NCBI GenBank assembly: GCA_015680685.1
Contig: MNCI01001975.1
Coordinates: 234,406 to 298,405, forward strand
Reading direction: 5' to 3'
Length of the DNA: 64,000 nt
Source: Gnetum montanum
Taxonomy: Eukaryota; Streptophyta; Gnetopsida; Gnetales; Gnetaceae
In this document: piece by piece, positions 10,534 through 21,401 of the stretch
Position numbering within the stretch: the stretch's first letter is position 1
Layout of the letters: each line of letters opens with the position of its first letter
Made by a program: the position numbers and the translations under genes
The notes under the pieces: generated by a model
Databases searched by the model: none
Told to the model about the DNA's origin: nothing
Seen by the model: only the letters and a program-made list of their open reading frames with translations

Positions 10534-13500
10534 ATGTCTTCTTCTTCGAACAAAAGCACTTCACCACCTAGGAATCATACAAGAAACAGTCGGTAGTCTA
10601 AAACACATAAAAAAATCCACCAATTCCTCAAAAATACCAAGTGGTATATACCCATCCCAATGAGTATATACCAGGTTTTACTTTTATCCTCCATCAGGAT
10701 GAATAACTATGCTGGAGAGACTTGCAAGGTAACATACTATTACCTCTAGATCATGCAGTCACTAACATGCTCCTCCGTGCTCTGGCACATATCGGCATGA
10801 CACAAATATATACTAAATACATTATAGGTGATTTTGACACAAGGGATTACTATCCCACAGCCACACAACATTTAACGGACTTGAGGCAAGAGAGCCACCA
10901 TACATTGTTGAAGGGTAAAGAGGTCCCGCACGTCCTAAGCGAAATTGGAGATGGTGAACCACTTATAACAAGTTCTCCATCAAATGATGTTCCCCCTCCT
11001 AACAATAGTGAGGAGGTGGGGTATCAAAACCTACGCTCTGTAATACACAATCCTAGTTCTAATTCCCATGAATGCCAACTATTCACTGAGGGAACAAAAA
11101 CTCATGACAAGGATAGGAATTCTGATCGTCATCACGATCGAGGCCAAAGCCATCAAAGAGAAGGTAAGAAACATCATCATGGTGATGGTTCTCATTCTTC
11201 TTCCCCTTCATCACATCATTCACCCTCTCCTTCCACATCAGGGCGTAGTCATTAAGAGCATAACAGTGAGGATAAGGGTAAGAGAAATGAAAGACCTCGA
11301 TGAGAGAGTCGAGAGAGAGGACAAGGGAAGTCCAGAGAGTCAAGGCATGGTAGAAGGGAAAGTAGGGAACCACGTAGGCATCATAGACCTCATGAGAGAG
11401 ATGATCATGATGAACTCCTACTTTCCACCCAAAGTATGTTAGATATAATGAAGGCTATGAGAATACCTACAAGGCATCAAAAAGATAGTTAGATCAAGAG
11501 ACTAGATATGAACAATATCCCACACTTCGAAGGGGGATACAACGTTGATTTGCAAAATCATTTACAGGCATTCCATGATGCCTGCACCTTGCAAAATATC
11601 AAAAACAAGTGGCAAAAATTAAAGTTATTTCCTAGGACACTCATAAAGAAAGCAGAGAGTTGGTATCGATCCTTAGAAACAGAAACCATTAGGAGATGGA
11701 GTACAATGTTAGAACTCTTCAACGATAAATACCAAACATACTCCAAAGTGTCTAATTTACATAAGTAGATCCAAGGATGGAATCAGGGTAATCATGATCC
11801 CTTGGATGCTACCATGGGCCACTACTACGCATTGCTACATCGTTGCCCGGGCCATGGTTACGCACAACGGGATCAACTACGCCATCTCGTAGATGGGCTA
11901 AGGTACAAAACTAGGAGAACCCTTGGGACATATGCCCAAGGGAGATTATCAGAACCTAGATCCTGTGAAATTCATAGGTTGTTGGAGCAAGTAGCTAAAG
12001 AATAAGGGGAGCTACAGAAAAGAGAAAGTGTGGAAGAATATAACTACAATCCTTCCCTTCTGAAGAGGGGAGTGAGATTCTGCGATGAAGAGGATGAGTC
12101 ACCACTCGAAGAGTTAGTGAATAGAAAAAAATTACCGCTTCAAAAGCTAACAATGGAAGTTTTGGCTAAGGTAGATGAAATATGGAACTCCTTAGATAGT
12201 AAAATTGAAGCTATCCTGAAAATCGTATAGGAATCTGATGAGGAACGAAGTAGTGACAAGGATAAGAAAAAGCGGAGAGATTCAGACCCTGCATGTAACA
12301 AGGGTAAGGGAAAAATGAACATCGCCAATGAGGTTGTGGATTCAGATACAGAAAATGAAGATGGATGTGAGATCTGCCAATATGACCATCCTAAGAGATG
12401 TTGTTCTATCATCTCACATCTAGAAGAGTCTGGGGTGTATGCACTCAACCCAAGACTTAATAAACGGCAGGCACCCCGAAGGTTACCTTATCTCCAAGGT
12501 AACCCAAGACAGTTCCACCAACCATTGATGTACCATCCAAGTGGAACTCCACCACAACCCATTAGGCAACACCAGTAGTGGAAATACCCACAGTCATGGG
12601 GGATGCCACTACCGAGACAACAATACCCTTACAGGAAACCAGATCCTTATGGCTATTACTTGTAGCAGCTGGTTTCTCCAAGTGACTCCATGGGTCACAC
12701 AACTCCACAACATCACTACCAAGTTTGGGAGTACTTTAGAAGGACTCCTTCTCCTCTAGGACATGCTCCACATCCATACCATCCTCCCAATCCATCCACC
12801 TCTCTTCCGNCATGCTCCACATCCATACCATCCTCCCAATCCATCCACCTCTCTTCCGCCGATAGTTCCCATACCACACGCTCCAACAATGCAAGGGGAA
12901 CTCCCTACTCAACCATAGCAACGTAATGCTACGAGAGCTGTAAACCTTCAACGTGTTGCTAGTTCTAATAACTGCAAGAAGAGAATACCTTTCTTCAGAA
13001 CCAAAATCCTAGACAAGCTCTCACAACCACAAGCAGTTGAGTCTATGTATGCTCCTCCAACACATAAGGCTTCAGAGCTCCCTTCAAACCAATACCAGAG
13101 CTCAATGTATATGGTTATGTTGACACATATCGTAACCGACTGGATCAAGGTAGGAAACCTTCCCAGGAAATTCTCTAACCCTAGAAGTCCCTTAATTTAT
13201 CTCCAAGTCACTGGGAACAAACCTCATAAGGCTCTTCTTGACTTAGGTTCTGAATTCAACTTAATATCACGAGAAATGTATCAAGCCTAAAACCTACCCC
13301 AACTCAAGAACAACAATATTCAATTAGAGCTAGCTGACCAGTCCATCACCATTCCCTTGGGATTGGTGAAGGACATCGTTACCACTATGTGTGGTTGGTC
13401 ATACCCAGCTGATTTCCTGGTGATAGAAGTCAACAGCAACGAAGGGGACTTTCCAATTATAATGGAAAGGGCATGGCTAAGTACAATGGATGCATGCCTA

Positions 13501-13692
13501 GGAATTCGCAATCTTTCCTTGGAAATATCTAAGGTAAACATTTATGGAAAGATTGAGAAGAAGAAAGTTCCATACATCACATATAGTGACTCATTGAGTG
13601 ATGACATGGAGGAATGCTCAACATCTCCTACATGTAATAGGTGTGCCCTAGAAACTTTGAGACAAAGGTGCATGTATATAGCAACCACATAA
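10534..13692 (+). pseudogene. gag-protease pseudogene of GagX-B
   Basis: Start chosen at ATG 10534 (MSSSSNKSTSPP), just after the primer site; the first stop comes about 17 codons later. A Ser/His-rich stretch lies at 11150-11255. The Retrotrans_gag core (FEGGYNVDLQNHLQAFHDA to ELFNDKYQTY) starts at 11508, and this frame runs to 12578 with stops at 11766, 12003, 12228 and 12576 but no frameshift. A shortened knuckle C-x2-C-x3-H-x4-C lies at 12368-12410. A retropepsin-like domain follows the n gap: ALLDLGSEFNLIS near 13230 (DLGS is the plant gypsy form of the D-S/T-G active site) and FPIIMERAWLST near 13450. Gypsy-H has the same layout with pol attached. Confidence 0.78.
12762..12858. other. 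Assembly overlap duplication around a single n (12810)
   Basis: 48 bp before the n (12762-12809) recur directly after it (12811-12858). It breaks the gag reading frame artificially. Confidence 0.88.
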
Positions 13693-13915
13693 CAAGTGGA
13701 TACCCCGTGGTTGATAGCTAATCGAAAGAGCAACCAACCAACATGCATGGAACGAACTGGGGGAACAACTCATGCCCATAACGAAAGCATAGATACATTG
13801 TAATATGAGCATCCCCAACTTCCACCCCTTAACCTAAAAACATCAATCAAGAGAAGTTGGACACTTTTAAGAAATTCAAATAGACATTCATTATTTTAGA
13901 TCTCTCCCTTTCCAT

Positions 13916-15861
13916 TCAGTCATGGGGGAGATGGCCACCTATGCTAATACTTTGGGGCTCTCAATTCTTTTTACATTTTTGTTTTACACGTTTTTTTTTT
14001 ACGTGTTTTTGTTTTACATATTTTTGTTTTACACATTTTTGTTTTACACATTTTTATTTTACACGTTTTTGTTTTGCACATTTTTGTTTTAAAAATTTCT
14101 TCAACTTTTCTTGTTTTTGTTTCACAACATCATTCATACTTTTTCATTTTGTGTGTGTGTGTTACCCATCTTGTAATTTTTTCACCAATAAGTGTTCTTC
14201 ATGATGGTATGAATTGTTTTCCTATTGATTGTTAATGTTTGATTTTTACCTTTAAGTCACAATGTTGAGACTAAGGTATGGTTCTTTTGATATGATAGGC
14301 AATGAGTCCACTTCATCCATACATCCACAAATTTCTATGGTCTCTCTTGGCTTGGAAATGTAGAGTCCCTTTCTAAATAAGAACTATTAACGAATCGGTG
14401 ACTATGTATTTCTCAAACTAAGGAAGGACTCAAGGATTAAAAAGGGTGTGACTTCAAGGGAACTTGATATATTTGTGTTGGCCATTCTCTTGGGTGCTTG
14501 GATTTTGTCTTCTTGAGTTTTCTTACCATTTCGACATTACCCAATTATCAGGAAGCTAAGCTAATAAAAATAACAAAGTCTTTGCATGGTGTGGTTCTCA
14601 AAAATAAACACATAAAAAAACAAAAAACAAAAAAAAGGTGAGAATTCAAAGCACACCCCTTAGACAAAATAATCCCTTGGGCTACAAGCATTGGTTATGA
14701 AACTCAAAATAAATATGTTCCCTCTAACTAAGGCTCTTCTCACTTCCCATTCTCTCCTCCTTCGTTTCATCGGAATGGTGGTGGCTCTTTGGGAAGGCAT
14801 TCTTGTTACTTCAAGGGGATGGATTGGCCGAATGCATTAATGTGAAGTCACTGGATGTGGTTTGTTTGAGGTCGTACTTGGAATGGGATCTACAAAGTCA
14901 CATTAATCATGAACTACACAAGGGGCTATACACCACCTTGTTCTTGGGATTCCATTCCATTCTCTTCTCTCCATCCTTCTCTCCATTGTTCACCTCATTG
15001 CCGGTTGTATCATTAGTGTATATTTTGGTTGATGCATTATTTTATTTTTGGTAAATTCTTACAATTAAGACTTTAACTCTTGTTCCAAATGACATTCCTA
15101 GAGCCTACGGACTCTTTGAATGTGGGTTTGTCAGGGCATTAAGGGCATGAGCCTTCTTTGGGTAGGACCCACTAACATTCCTATTTGGTGTATCAGTTAA
15201 ATTATTTTCCTTAACATTTTTTCGATCAACTTTATTTCATTCATTTCCATCTTGACATCCATTTCATCGACGTTATAGTTGTCTCTTTTTCTCCATATTT
15301 CTTATTCTTTTTCTTTCTCCATTCTATCACTACCGAAGGTTTGCTCTTAGTCATGGGAGTCTGGGCCCAAATGTTTTCAATTTTCTCCTAACCCCTACAC
15401 CTTTGGTAACCACTATGATATCTCCAGATCCATATCAGCCATACCACAACACAAGCAATGGACTTTTCACCGAAGTAAGGTATCAATTGCATTATGATTC
15501 ATTTACCCTTGCTAATATAAAGACTATGTTGTGTGTGCAAATGGAAATCATACAATAATGGATTTGATCTGGAGGAGAATACTTGGAATGGATCAGTGCT
15601 AAAAGTAGCTATGCAAGGAGCAAGATCGATGGCAGGCTTACGAATGGACAATGAAAGGCGTAATCTTGGCATTGGCAACAGCAAAACTTCTTTCTCTCTC
15701 TCTCTTTCTCAGCTGCCAAGTAAGGCTTGATGTCAATGTATAAGGTATTCACTCTCGTTGTCGTGAACACTAGTTTTGTCTTGTCTTGTAATGATGATCC
15801 ATTCACATGTCATCCCATACCATCCCAATATTTTGTAAGGAACTCGAGGAAAGTTTTTATT
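13916..15861 (+). other. Non-coding spacer of GagX-B with T-rich array and conserved block
   Basis: No convincing gene in nearly 2 kb. It starts with AGTCATGGGGGAGAT (13918), has a T-rich tandem array (13975-14095), the conserved block AGGGTGTGACTTCAAGGG (14443-14460), and a second AGTCATGGGAG motif at 15349. The 83-codon open stretch at 14803-15054 is hydrophobic but is not conserved as protein in the other GagX spacers. Confidence 0.7.
13975..14095 (+). repeat. T-rich tandem repeat, about 16-bp unit
   Basis: About seven imperfect copies of TTTTTGTTTTACACAT. GagX-C (24150-24260), GagX-D (49260-49350) and GagX-E (59105-59235) have similar pyrimidine-rich runs at the same place, just after gag. 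Confidence 0.85.
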
Positions 15862-15863
15862 CA

Positions 15864-15875
15864 GTCATGGGAGTA
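15864..15875 (+). other. Polypurine tract of GagX-B
   Basis: GTCATGGGAGTA directly abuts the 3' LTR start TGATG. GagX-C and GagX-D have GTCGTGGGGGTA at the same place. Confidence 0.8.
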
Positions 15876-16702
15876 TGATGGGGTGCAATATCGCATCGGC
15901 CGCGATATTGTGTACACAATATCGCATCTTCCCTTGTGATATTGCGTATGTGATATCGCAGTGTGTCATCAAATCTATAAATAAGAGGCATATCTCCCTT
16001 ATTTCTAATTCTAGGCCTAGACCGTAGTGAAACTATGGTAGTTTTACCTCTCCAGAGATAGAATAATTTCCATGTGCCTGCAATAGGAGCTCCAAAGTGA
16101 ACGGATCTTTATTCGAGCAAATATTGTACCTGAACACAAGTTTGTGTACGGTAATAAAGATGAACTTCTTGGATAAACCTTGCAGTGCATGGAATAGGCT
16201 AAATAGGACTTTATTTACTATTATTTATTGTTTATTATTTAATCACTTTATTAGTCATTAAATCTTTCTCAACCCTTCTCTCCTAGATAAGTGCATTCAA
16301 TACGACCGCTTCGAGCACATGCGTTACACTTGGTGATCCTAGCAATGACTAGCATTTGGTAACCAAGGTTGCATTGGTTCAGGGTGTGAACGGTAAGTGG
16401 GAATGGATACTGATGCTAGGTTAATTAAGGCTTATTTAGTTAGTTAAAGTTAGTTAATTAGTCTCTTCACCCTTCACCTCGTCAGCATAGGAGATAAAAT
16501 CGAAAAGACATAAAAATCACATACCTCAAACTTACTTAATCATACAACCGTGACAAATATAAGTAAGTTTAGGAAGATAATGAATGATTAACCTTAAGTG
16601 TTCCATAAGGCGTGTAGGCACTTAGTTTGTGAGTTCGACCAGATCGTGCGTGTAATGCTCATATTTATATGGTTGAGTGTAGGGGTACCTCACCACTCAT
16701 CA
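15876..16702 (+). repeat. 3' LTR of GagX-B
   Basis: 827 bp, 30 bp longer than the 5' LTR. The extra length lies in the U3 palindrome array, which has five GATATC-type motifs (15887-15960) instead of three. The rest aligns closely, with many C/T and G/A differences. Confidence 0.92.
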
Positions 16703-17655
16703 AGGTGTCTCAAGATTCTTCTACCCTTTCACTCATTATGATGTATAATATCATACTCAAAGGAGGGAGTTACAATTATTTGCTACCACTGTACGCATTT
16801 GTGCTATATTGCTTACTGACAAGGAAACCATTAGATTTGGGGCATACTATGTGTTAGTGCTCAAGTAGTGTCTTCCTTAAAGAAGGCCTTATGCTCCATT
16901 GGTAAGACAATGGAAAAGATTGGGAGAAATATTTCTTACCTTTGTCAAAGAATGGATTTAGCAAGTCTTCCTCCTCCTCCAAGTGATCTTCAATTTTAGG
17001 AGATTGTAACTCCACTTTGGACAAAAAGTGAGGGAGATTCAAAGCCTACTAGGCATTCTATTGCAGCAAGGCCATCTCAAGAATATGATTTAAGAAATGC
17101 ATCAAATTTAGAAGAACTACTAGGATCACCAGCACATGCCTAGGGGAAGCCCATCCCTCACATTGGGCATCCAACACCAAATGCATTTTTGCAAGAAGAT
17201 TCTTCTAAAAGACTCTCCAAACATTTCAAGGGTAATGATGCATCAAATTCCTTTGAGTAGTAGGCCATGGACAGCATCTTTGGTGCAGCAGCACATTCAA
17301 AATAAGTTGTTCCCAAAACTTATTAACATAGAGCTACCTTATCAAATTCTAGAAAGTCTTAGTCTCATGATAGTCCTCCTCCATCCTCTCACTTTTGGAT
17401 GAAGCTTAATTCTAGATGAGAACAACTTGCAATAGCCTCTGATGATGATGATGATGACATTCAATGAATCTCCTACTCCAACACCAATACTAATGATGAT
17501 TAGGAAGAAATTTATAGGCCTCCTCATGATGCATCTAATTTTGATGATGATACTAAAGTCAGTAGTTAACATGCTAGTGATGACTACCTTTTGGGTGTTG
17601 TCCAAAAAGGGGGAGAATCTTATCATAATGTGTGTGTGTGTGTGTGTGTGTAGTA
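16703..17655 (+). pseudogene. ORF2 of Copia-S, second part
   Basis: Continuation of ORF2 after GagX-B. Readable residues include GGSYNYLLPLYAFVLYCLL and TRKPLDLGH (16766-16850), a characteristic stretch of PF20167-like plant proteins in which a conserved K/RGSY box is followed by a hydrophobic helix. Then come Pro/Ser-rich linkers and an Asp-rich acidic tail (17435-17575). Several stops and shifts break it. Confidence 0.55.
17625..17652. repeat. (TG)n microsatellite
   Basis: About eleven to thirteen TG dinucleotides in the 3' non-coding part of Copia-S. Confidence 0.95.
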
Positions 17656-18017
17656 GCTTTAATATCTATGTTATATGACTTAGTATTAAAATTTTTTATT
17701 ATGTGGAGATCTCATGAATTTTTGTTACATGATATGATTATATAGTATCAATGGTTTTATAGTTATCTTTCATATTATAGCATCTTTTATGTGGATACAA
17801 AGTGTATGGAATGCATGTTGTGGATAGACATGGGAAAACATTTGATGTGACTTATTCTTATTAGTTCTAGAGACCATTAGTAATGGAAGAGTAATTGTTA
17901 ATCTTAAATCATCCTTCTTTTCCATCCTCACTGCCATAGGATTTCATTTTTTTTAATTTATTACATATTGCCAATTATATATGCTTTTATTAACGCATTT
18001 TCTCAAGTTTTGGATAT

Positions 18018-18038
18018 CACCAAAATGGGGGCAATTTT
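18018..18038 (+). other. Polypurine tract of Copia-S
   Basis: CACCAAAATGGGGGCAATTT precedes the likely 3' LTR start TG at 18039. A-and-G-rich tracts of this type occur at this place in SIRE-like elements. The exact LTR boundary is uncertain because the 5' LTR start lies outside the window. Confidence 0.6.
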
Positions 18039-19017
18039 TGATCTTTTAGTATGTCAAAACTTAGAAAAATAGAGTATTTTCTAGTATGCTTGTGAGATCT
18101 TGTAGGTCTAAGAAGGTTGCATATACAATATTAAGGAGACTAAGATAAGAGCATGAATTGACAAACTGGAATACTAAAGTCCAATAAGAAATCACAGGGA
18201 TGTAAGATGTCTAAATTCCAAAGAAGACATCTTGAAGGCAACCAAGATGTCTCATACCATTGCAAGAAATCTTTGCTGAGAAGCTTTGATCTTAGGCAAG
18301 ATATCTCTACAAAATAGTAGGTGTTTCAAGTTGTAGAAATACATCTTAGCCAAGATGCCTTGGAATTGGTCAAGACATCTCAACCAATATGTCTTAAGTA
18401 AAATGAGACATTTCACCTGGAAGATGAAGAACATAGTAAGACATCTTGGCCTCGTGTAAGACATCTCAACTAGCTATTTGTAGCCATTGTACAAATTCCA
18501 ACGGGCATTTGATGTTGACAATGCTATAAAAGAAATTGATACTTTTTTCGGAAAAGAAAGCACTATTCATGTGATCAAGAAATCACTATATACATCTTTT
18601 TGAGATATTTTATACTTCATATTCTTATCATTTGTTGTATTATTTATTATGTTTTGAGCTAAAATGCAAGGAATCAAAATCTTAGTTCATATTCTTCCTT
18701 CTTCTTTTATCTCCTATTGTAAGCCCTGAGGGGTTGGATGTGCTTCTTAATAGAAGACATCGTTAAAGCTTGTTGGGACCTTGAGGGGTTGGGTGTGTTT
18801 CTAAGAAAAAACATCCTTAGAAAAGTTCAAGACTTTGTACAGGTTGTGATGCCCTTGAAACCACCTTTTTAAAGGAACAAAGTCTAAAGGTGTGTAAGGA
18901 TTCTATCCTTCAAGTGTGGACATACCCAAGCTAGGGAACTATAAACATTTGTTGTGCAAATATTAGGTTTCATTGGCTAGAACTTATTCAACCCCCCTTC
19001 TAAGTTCTCAATCTTCA
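18039..19017 (+). repeat. 3' LTR of Copia-S
   Basis: Aligns with 5930-6794 from about 18112 on. It carries the same AGACATCT/AGATGTCT array (18205-18475) and ends AATCTTCA at 19017. The first 70 bases have no counterpart in the window because GagX-A displaced that part of the 5' LTR. Confidence 0.78.
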
Positions 19018-19186
19018 CTATAGTTCCAATGGCTATGTATCCTATAGTCCCATTATTAATACATGAACTTAGGAATATTATGAAAATGAGTATTTTACAA
19101 CATCCTAGAGTCCCAATGGCTATTTATAATGTAGTCCCATTCTAAACATGTGAACCCATGAAAAATATGAGTGCTTTGTAGCATTA
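19018..19186. repeat. Imperfect tandem duplication, about 85-bp unit
   Basis: Two diverged units with shared blocks (CCAATGGCTAT, TAGTCCCATT, ATATGAGT/AATGAGTA). No gene association is seen. Confidence 0.65.
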
Positions 19187-20361
19187 GTAATTTTGAAGTA
19201 ACATGGCAGACCATCGTAGAAAGGATTTATAAGATGAAGAACCACAAAATAACATCTTGGTCCTTATTAATCACTTCAAAATTGAAGTTATAACATGCAG
19301 CTCCCATTTGAAGTAAATGGTTTAAGTTTGAGGTATTAGTAAAGAAGAACCCTTGAAATAAGTGAATGGTATTTCTCTAAGGCCTTAGGTACCTAACTAC
19401 ATCAAAAATTTCTTGTTATACTCATTTTTTTTATTTTCTATCTTTTCTAAGTTCTGATATCACCTGAATTTATCTCTAAATGGAAAAAATTGGTATTTCA
19501 TTAAATCCAGCACTATATATGTCATTTTGTTTGCTTTAATATGTTGCGATAGAGATTCCATGGGCTATTCTTCATAGCCCTCTAGAAATAATTGGAAATG
19601 CATTACATGCTCATTGAAGTAAATTAATACTAGTAAAATTAAACCTCAAGGGATTGTTAGATCTTAAGTTGGAATAAGTTCAAATTATTATATGTTAGCT
19701 TTTTAAGTTTTATCTTCTTGACACTTCTATATGATATTGTTAAATCCAAACTATTTTACCTTCTTGACATTTTATAATAAAATATTATTTTTAAGTCTAA
19801 CATTTCTAACCCAATGAACATGTATATGTAGCACTTTCTGCTCAATAGGAACCATGGTAATGCACCATGTGATTCTAATCAAGATAAAAAAAGCTTTTGA
19901 AACAACATGCATTAAATTACATTGATGATGTGGATAAAAAAGGTCAATCAAGGGTGGTGTTTGTTGAAACCTAAACAATTTGATTATATGTATTATCTAA
20001 GTTAACTATATATATAGCCAAGAAGAATTAGAAACATCATTTATCCATAATTAAAGTTTAGATTTGTATAAATGGAACATTGTCATTGATATTAAACAAG
20101 TAGGATTTTGAGACTGAAAATAATGTTGAATAGTGTTTTTTTTAAAAAAAAATTAATATCTTTACATTTAACCAAATTGTATATTTTTATTGAATATCAC
20201 TAATTACATTTAAAATAAAGTTTGAAAGGGGTTGCTAAGCAATTTCCCCATTTTCAAGACATGTTTCTATAGGGCAATTATGTTGTAATCCATAAATTGT
20301 CTAAAGGTCAACAAGCTTACACAGTATACTTTTAAAATAGAAAATGAATAAAAAAATAAGG
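19187..20361. other. AT-rich stretch without recognised gene
   Basis: No coding pattern, RNA gene or clear repeat recognised on either strand. Only short open frames (68 codons at most). It may be older, unrecognisable transposon or intergenic DNA. Confidence 0.5.
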
Positions 20362-21249
20362 TGATGAAGCATAAAGTGTTGCATCAATGGGCCCTCATTG
20401 ATGTGGCCTCATTAACGAGTGCCCATTGATGGGGCCACATCGACATAGCATTTGCTACGTTTATGAGGCCCTATTGATGCAACTCCACAATAAAGTCTAT
20501 AAATACATGCTCATCCATCGTGTTTAGGGAGGTCTTGTCAATAGAGTAGCCAAACTCTTATAGTTTTATTTCATAGTCTTAGAGAACAATCAGTCAGTGC
20601 CTATAGTGCAAATTTGAGTTAGTTGTATGACATCTTATTTGAGCGGCAATGTACTTACACATTTCATGAACAAAAATAGGATCAAGATTGATTATTATTC
20701 ATTGCAGCACTTTGATTTAGTTGAAATTTACTTTTAATGCAATTTATATTCCATGTACATAGTTAATATTTATAGTTCCATGCACGTTAATGAATTGGGG
20801 AAATGAGCATGACTAGTTTTGAGCATAAACACATATTCGCTTGGTAATCCCAACAGCATTATTACTTGGTTCACCATGTAGCCTAGACTTGGTAATCCTA
20901 GTAGTGGATACATGGGTTCAAGATGTGTACAATAAGCTAGGAAGGACACTCATCAACCATAGGCTAGTTTAGACTTTACTTTCCTTTGTTAATTAGTTTA
21001 AATAATTGATTTCTTTATTATAATTAGGAGTAGCATAAGGTCAAAAAAATATCAAGAATCATATGCCCCACTCTGGACTAAACCATACATGACAAAGTCA
21101 TCACTAGTCCAAGTGGGAAGACAGTGAACTGCAATCAATGCTTAACAATCTAGATGCACAACTAGTCCCATCCATGAAATTCGACGAGATCATGCATGCA
21201 TATTTGTGATTCATATGGTTGGGGGTAAGGGGTACCTCGCCACTCATCA
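20362..21249 (+). repeat. 5' LTR of GagX-C
   Basis: TGATGAAGC...CTCATCA. U3 contains palindromic pieces (CATTGATGGGGCC, TTGATGC) and a TATA box CTATAAATAC at 20497. The 3' half shares the GagX blocks (GGTAATCC, CTAAACCATAC, GGTACCTCGCCACTCATCA). Confidence 0.87.
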
Positions 21250-21250
21250 T

Positions 21251-21268
21251 TAGCACTATTGCTAAGGA
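21251..21268 (+). other. Decayed primer binding site of GagX-C
   Basis: TAGCACTATTGCTAAGGA sits at the primer-site position, one base after the LTR. About six changes from the tRNA-Asp form make it the most decayed of the set. Confidence 0.55.
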
Positions 21269-21401
21269 TGGTGCTAATTATCTAGATTAGTTATATCATA
21301 CACGATGGTTGTAAATGCATTAACGATTTTTCTTTCAAAAAACATTAAATCACACACACATCATTAACTAATAGAAATATCTCTTTCACAAGGAATTAGT
21401 A

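Larger units (their letters stand above)
9593..16702 (+). mobile_element. GagX-B: complete non-autonomous gypsy-like element, TSD AGGTG
   Basis: A 7.1-kb element with LTRs at 9593-10389 and 15876-16702, both TGATGG...CTCATCA, flanked by identical 5-bp direct repeats AGGTG (9588-9592 and 16703-16707). Inside are a tRNA-Asp-type primer site, gag with a retropepsin-like domain, a 2-kb spacer and a polypurine tract. No reverse transcriptase, RNase H, integrase or recognisable ORF2 is present. It inserted into ORF2 of Copia-S. Confidence 0.92.
5926..19017 (+). mobile_element. Copia-S: SIRE-like, pol-less copia element carrying two nested elements
   Basis: Plus-strand Ty1/copia-type element. Its 5' LTR is truncated at 5926 by GagX-A, with tRNA-Met primer site at 6797, gag pseudogene at 6850, ORF2 split by GagX-B (9593-16702), polypurine tract near 18021 and 3' LTR at 18039-19017. 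Without GagX-B the internal part is about 4.1 kb and has no protease, integrase or reverse transcriptase, so the element was non-autonomous. The gag is of the UBN2 / copia-type gag class usual for SIRE/Maximus relatives. The pairing of LTRs rests on a long shared stretch (from about 5945 and from 18131). Confidence 0.75.

Noticed and set aside
13941-14204. 87-codon frame rich in Phe-Cys-Phe-Thr repeats
   Set aside because: It is the translation of a T-rich tandem array in the non-coding spacer of GagX-B. The repeat explains it and other spacers do not keep the frame.
14803-15054. 83-codon hydrophobic frame, possible membrane or env-like protein
   Set aside because: The matching spacer parts of GagX-C, D and E do not preserve the frame or the hydrophobic segment.
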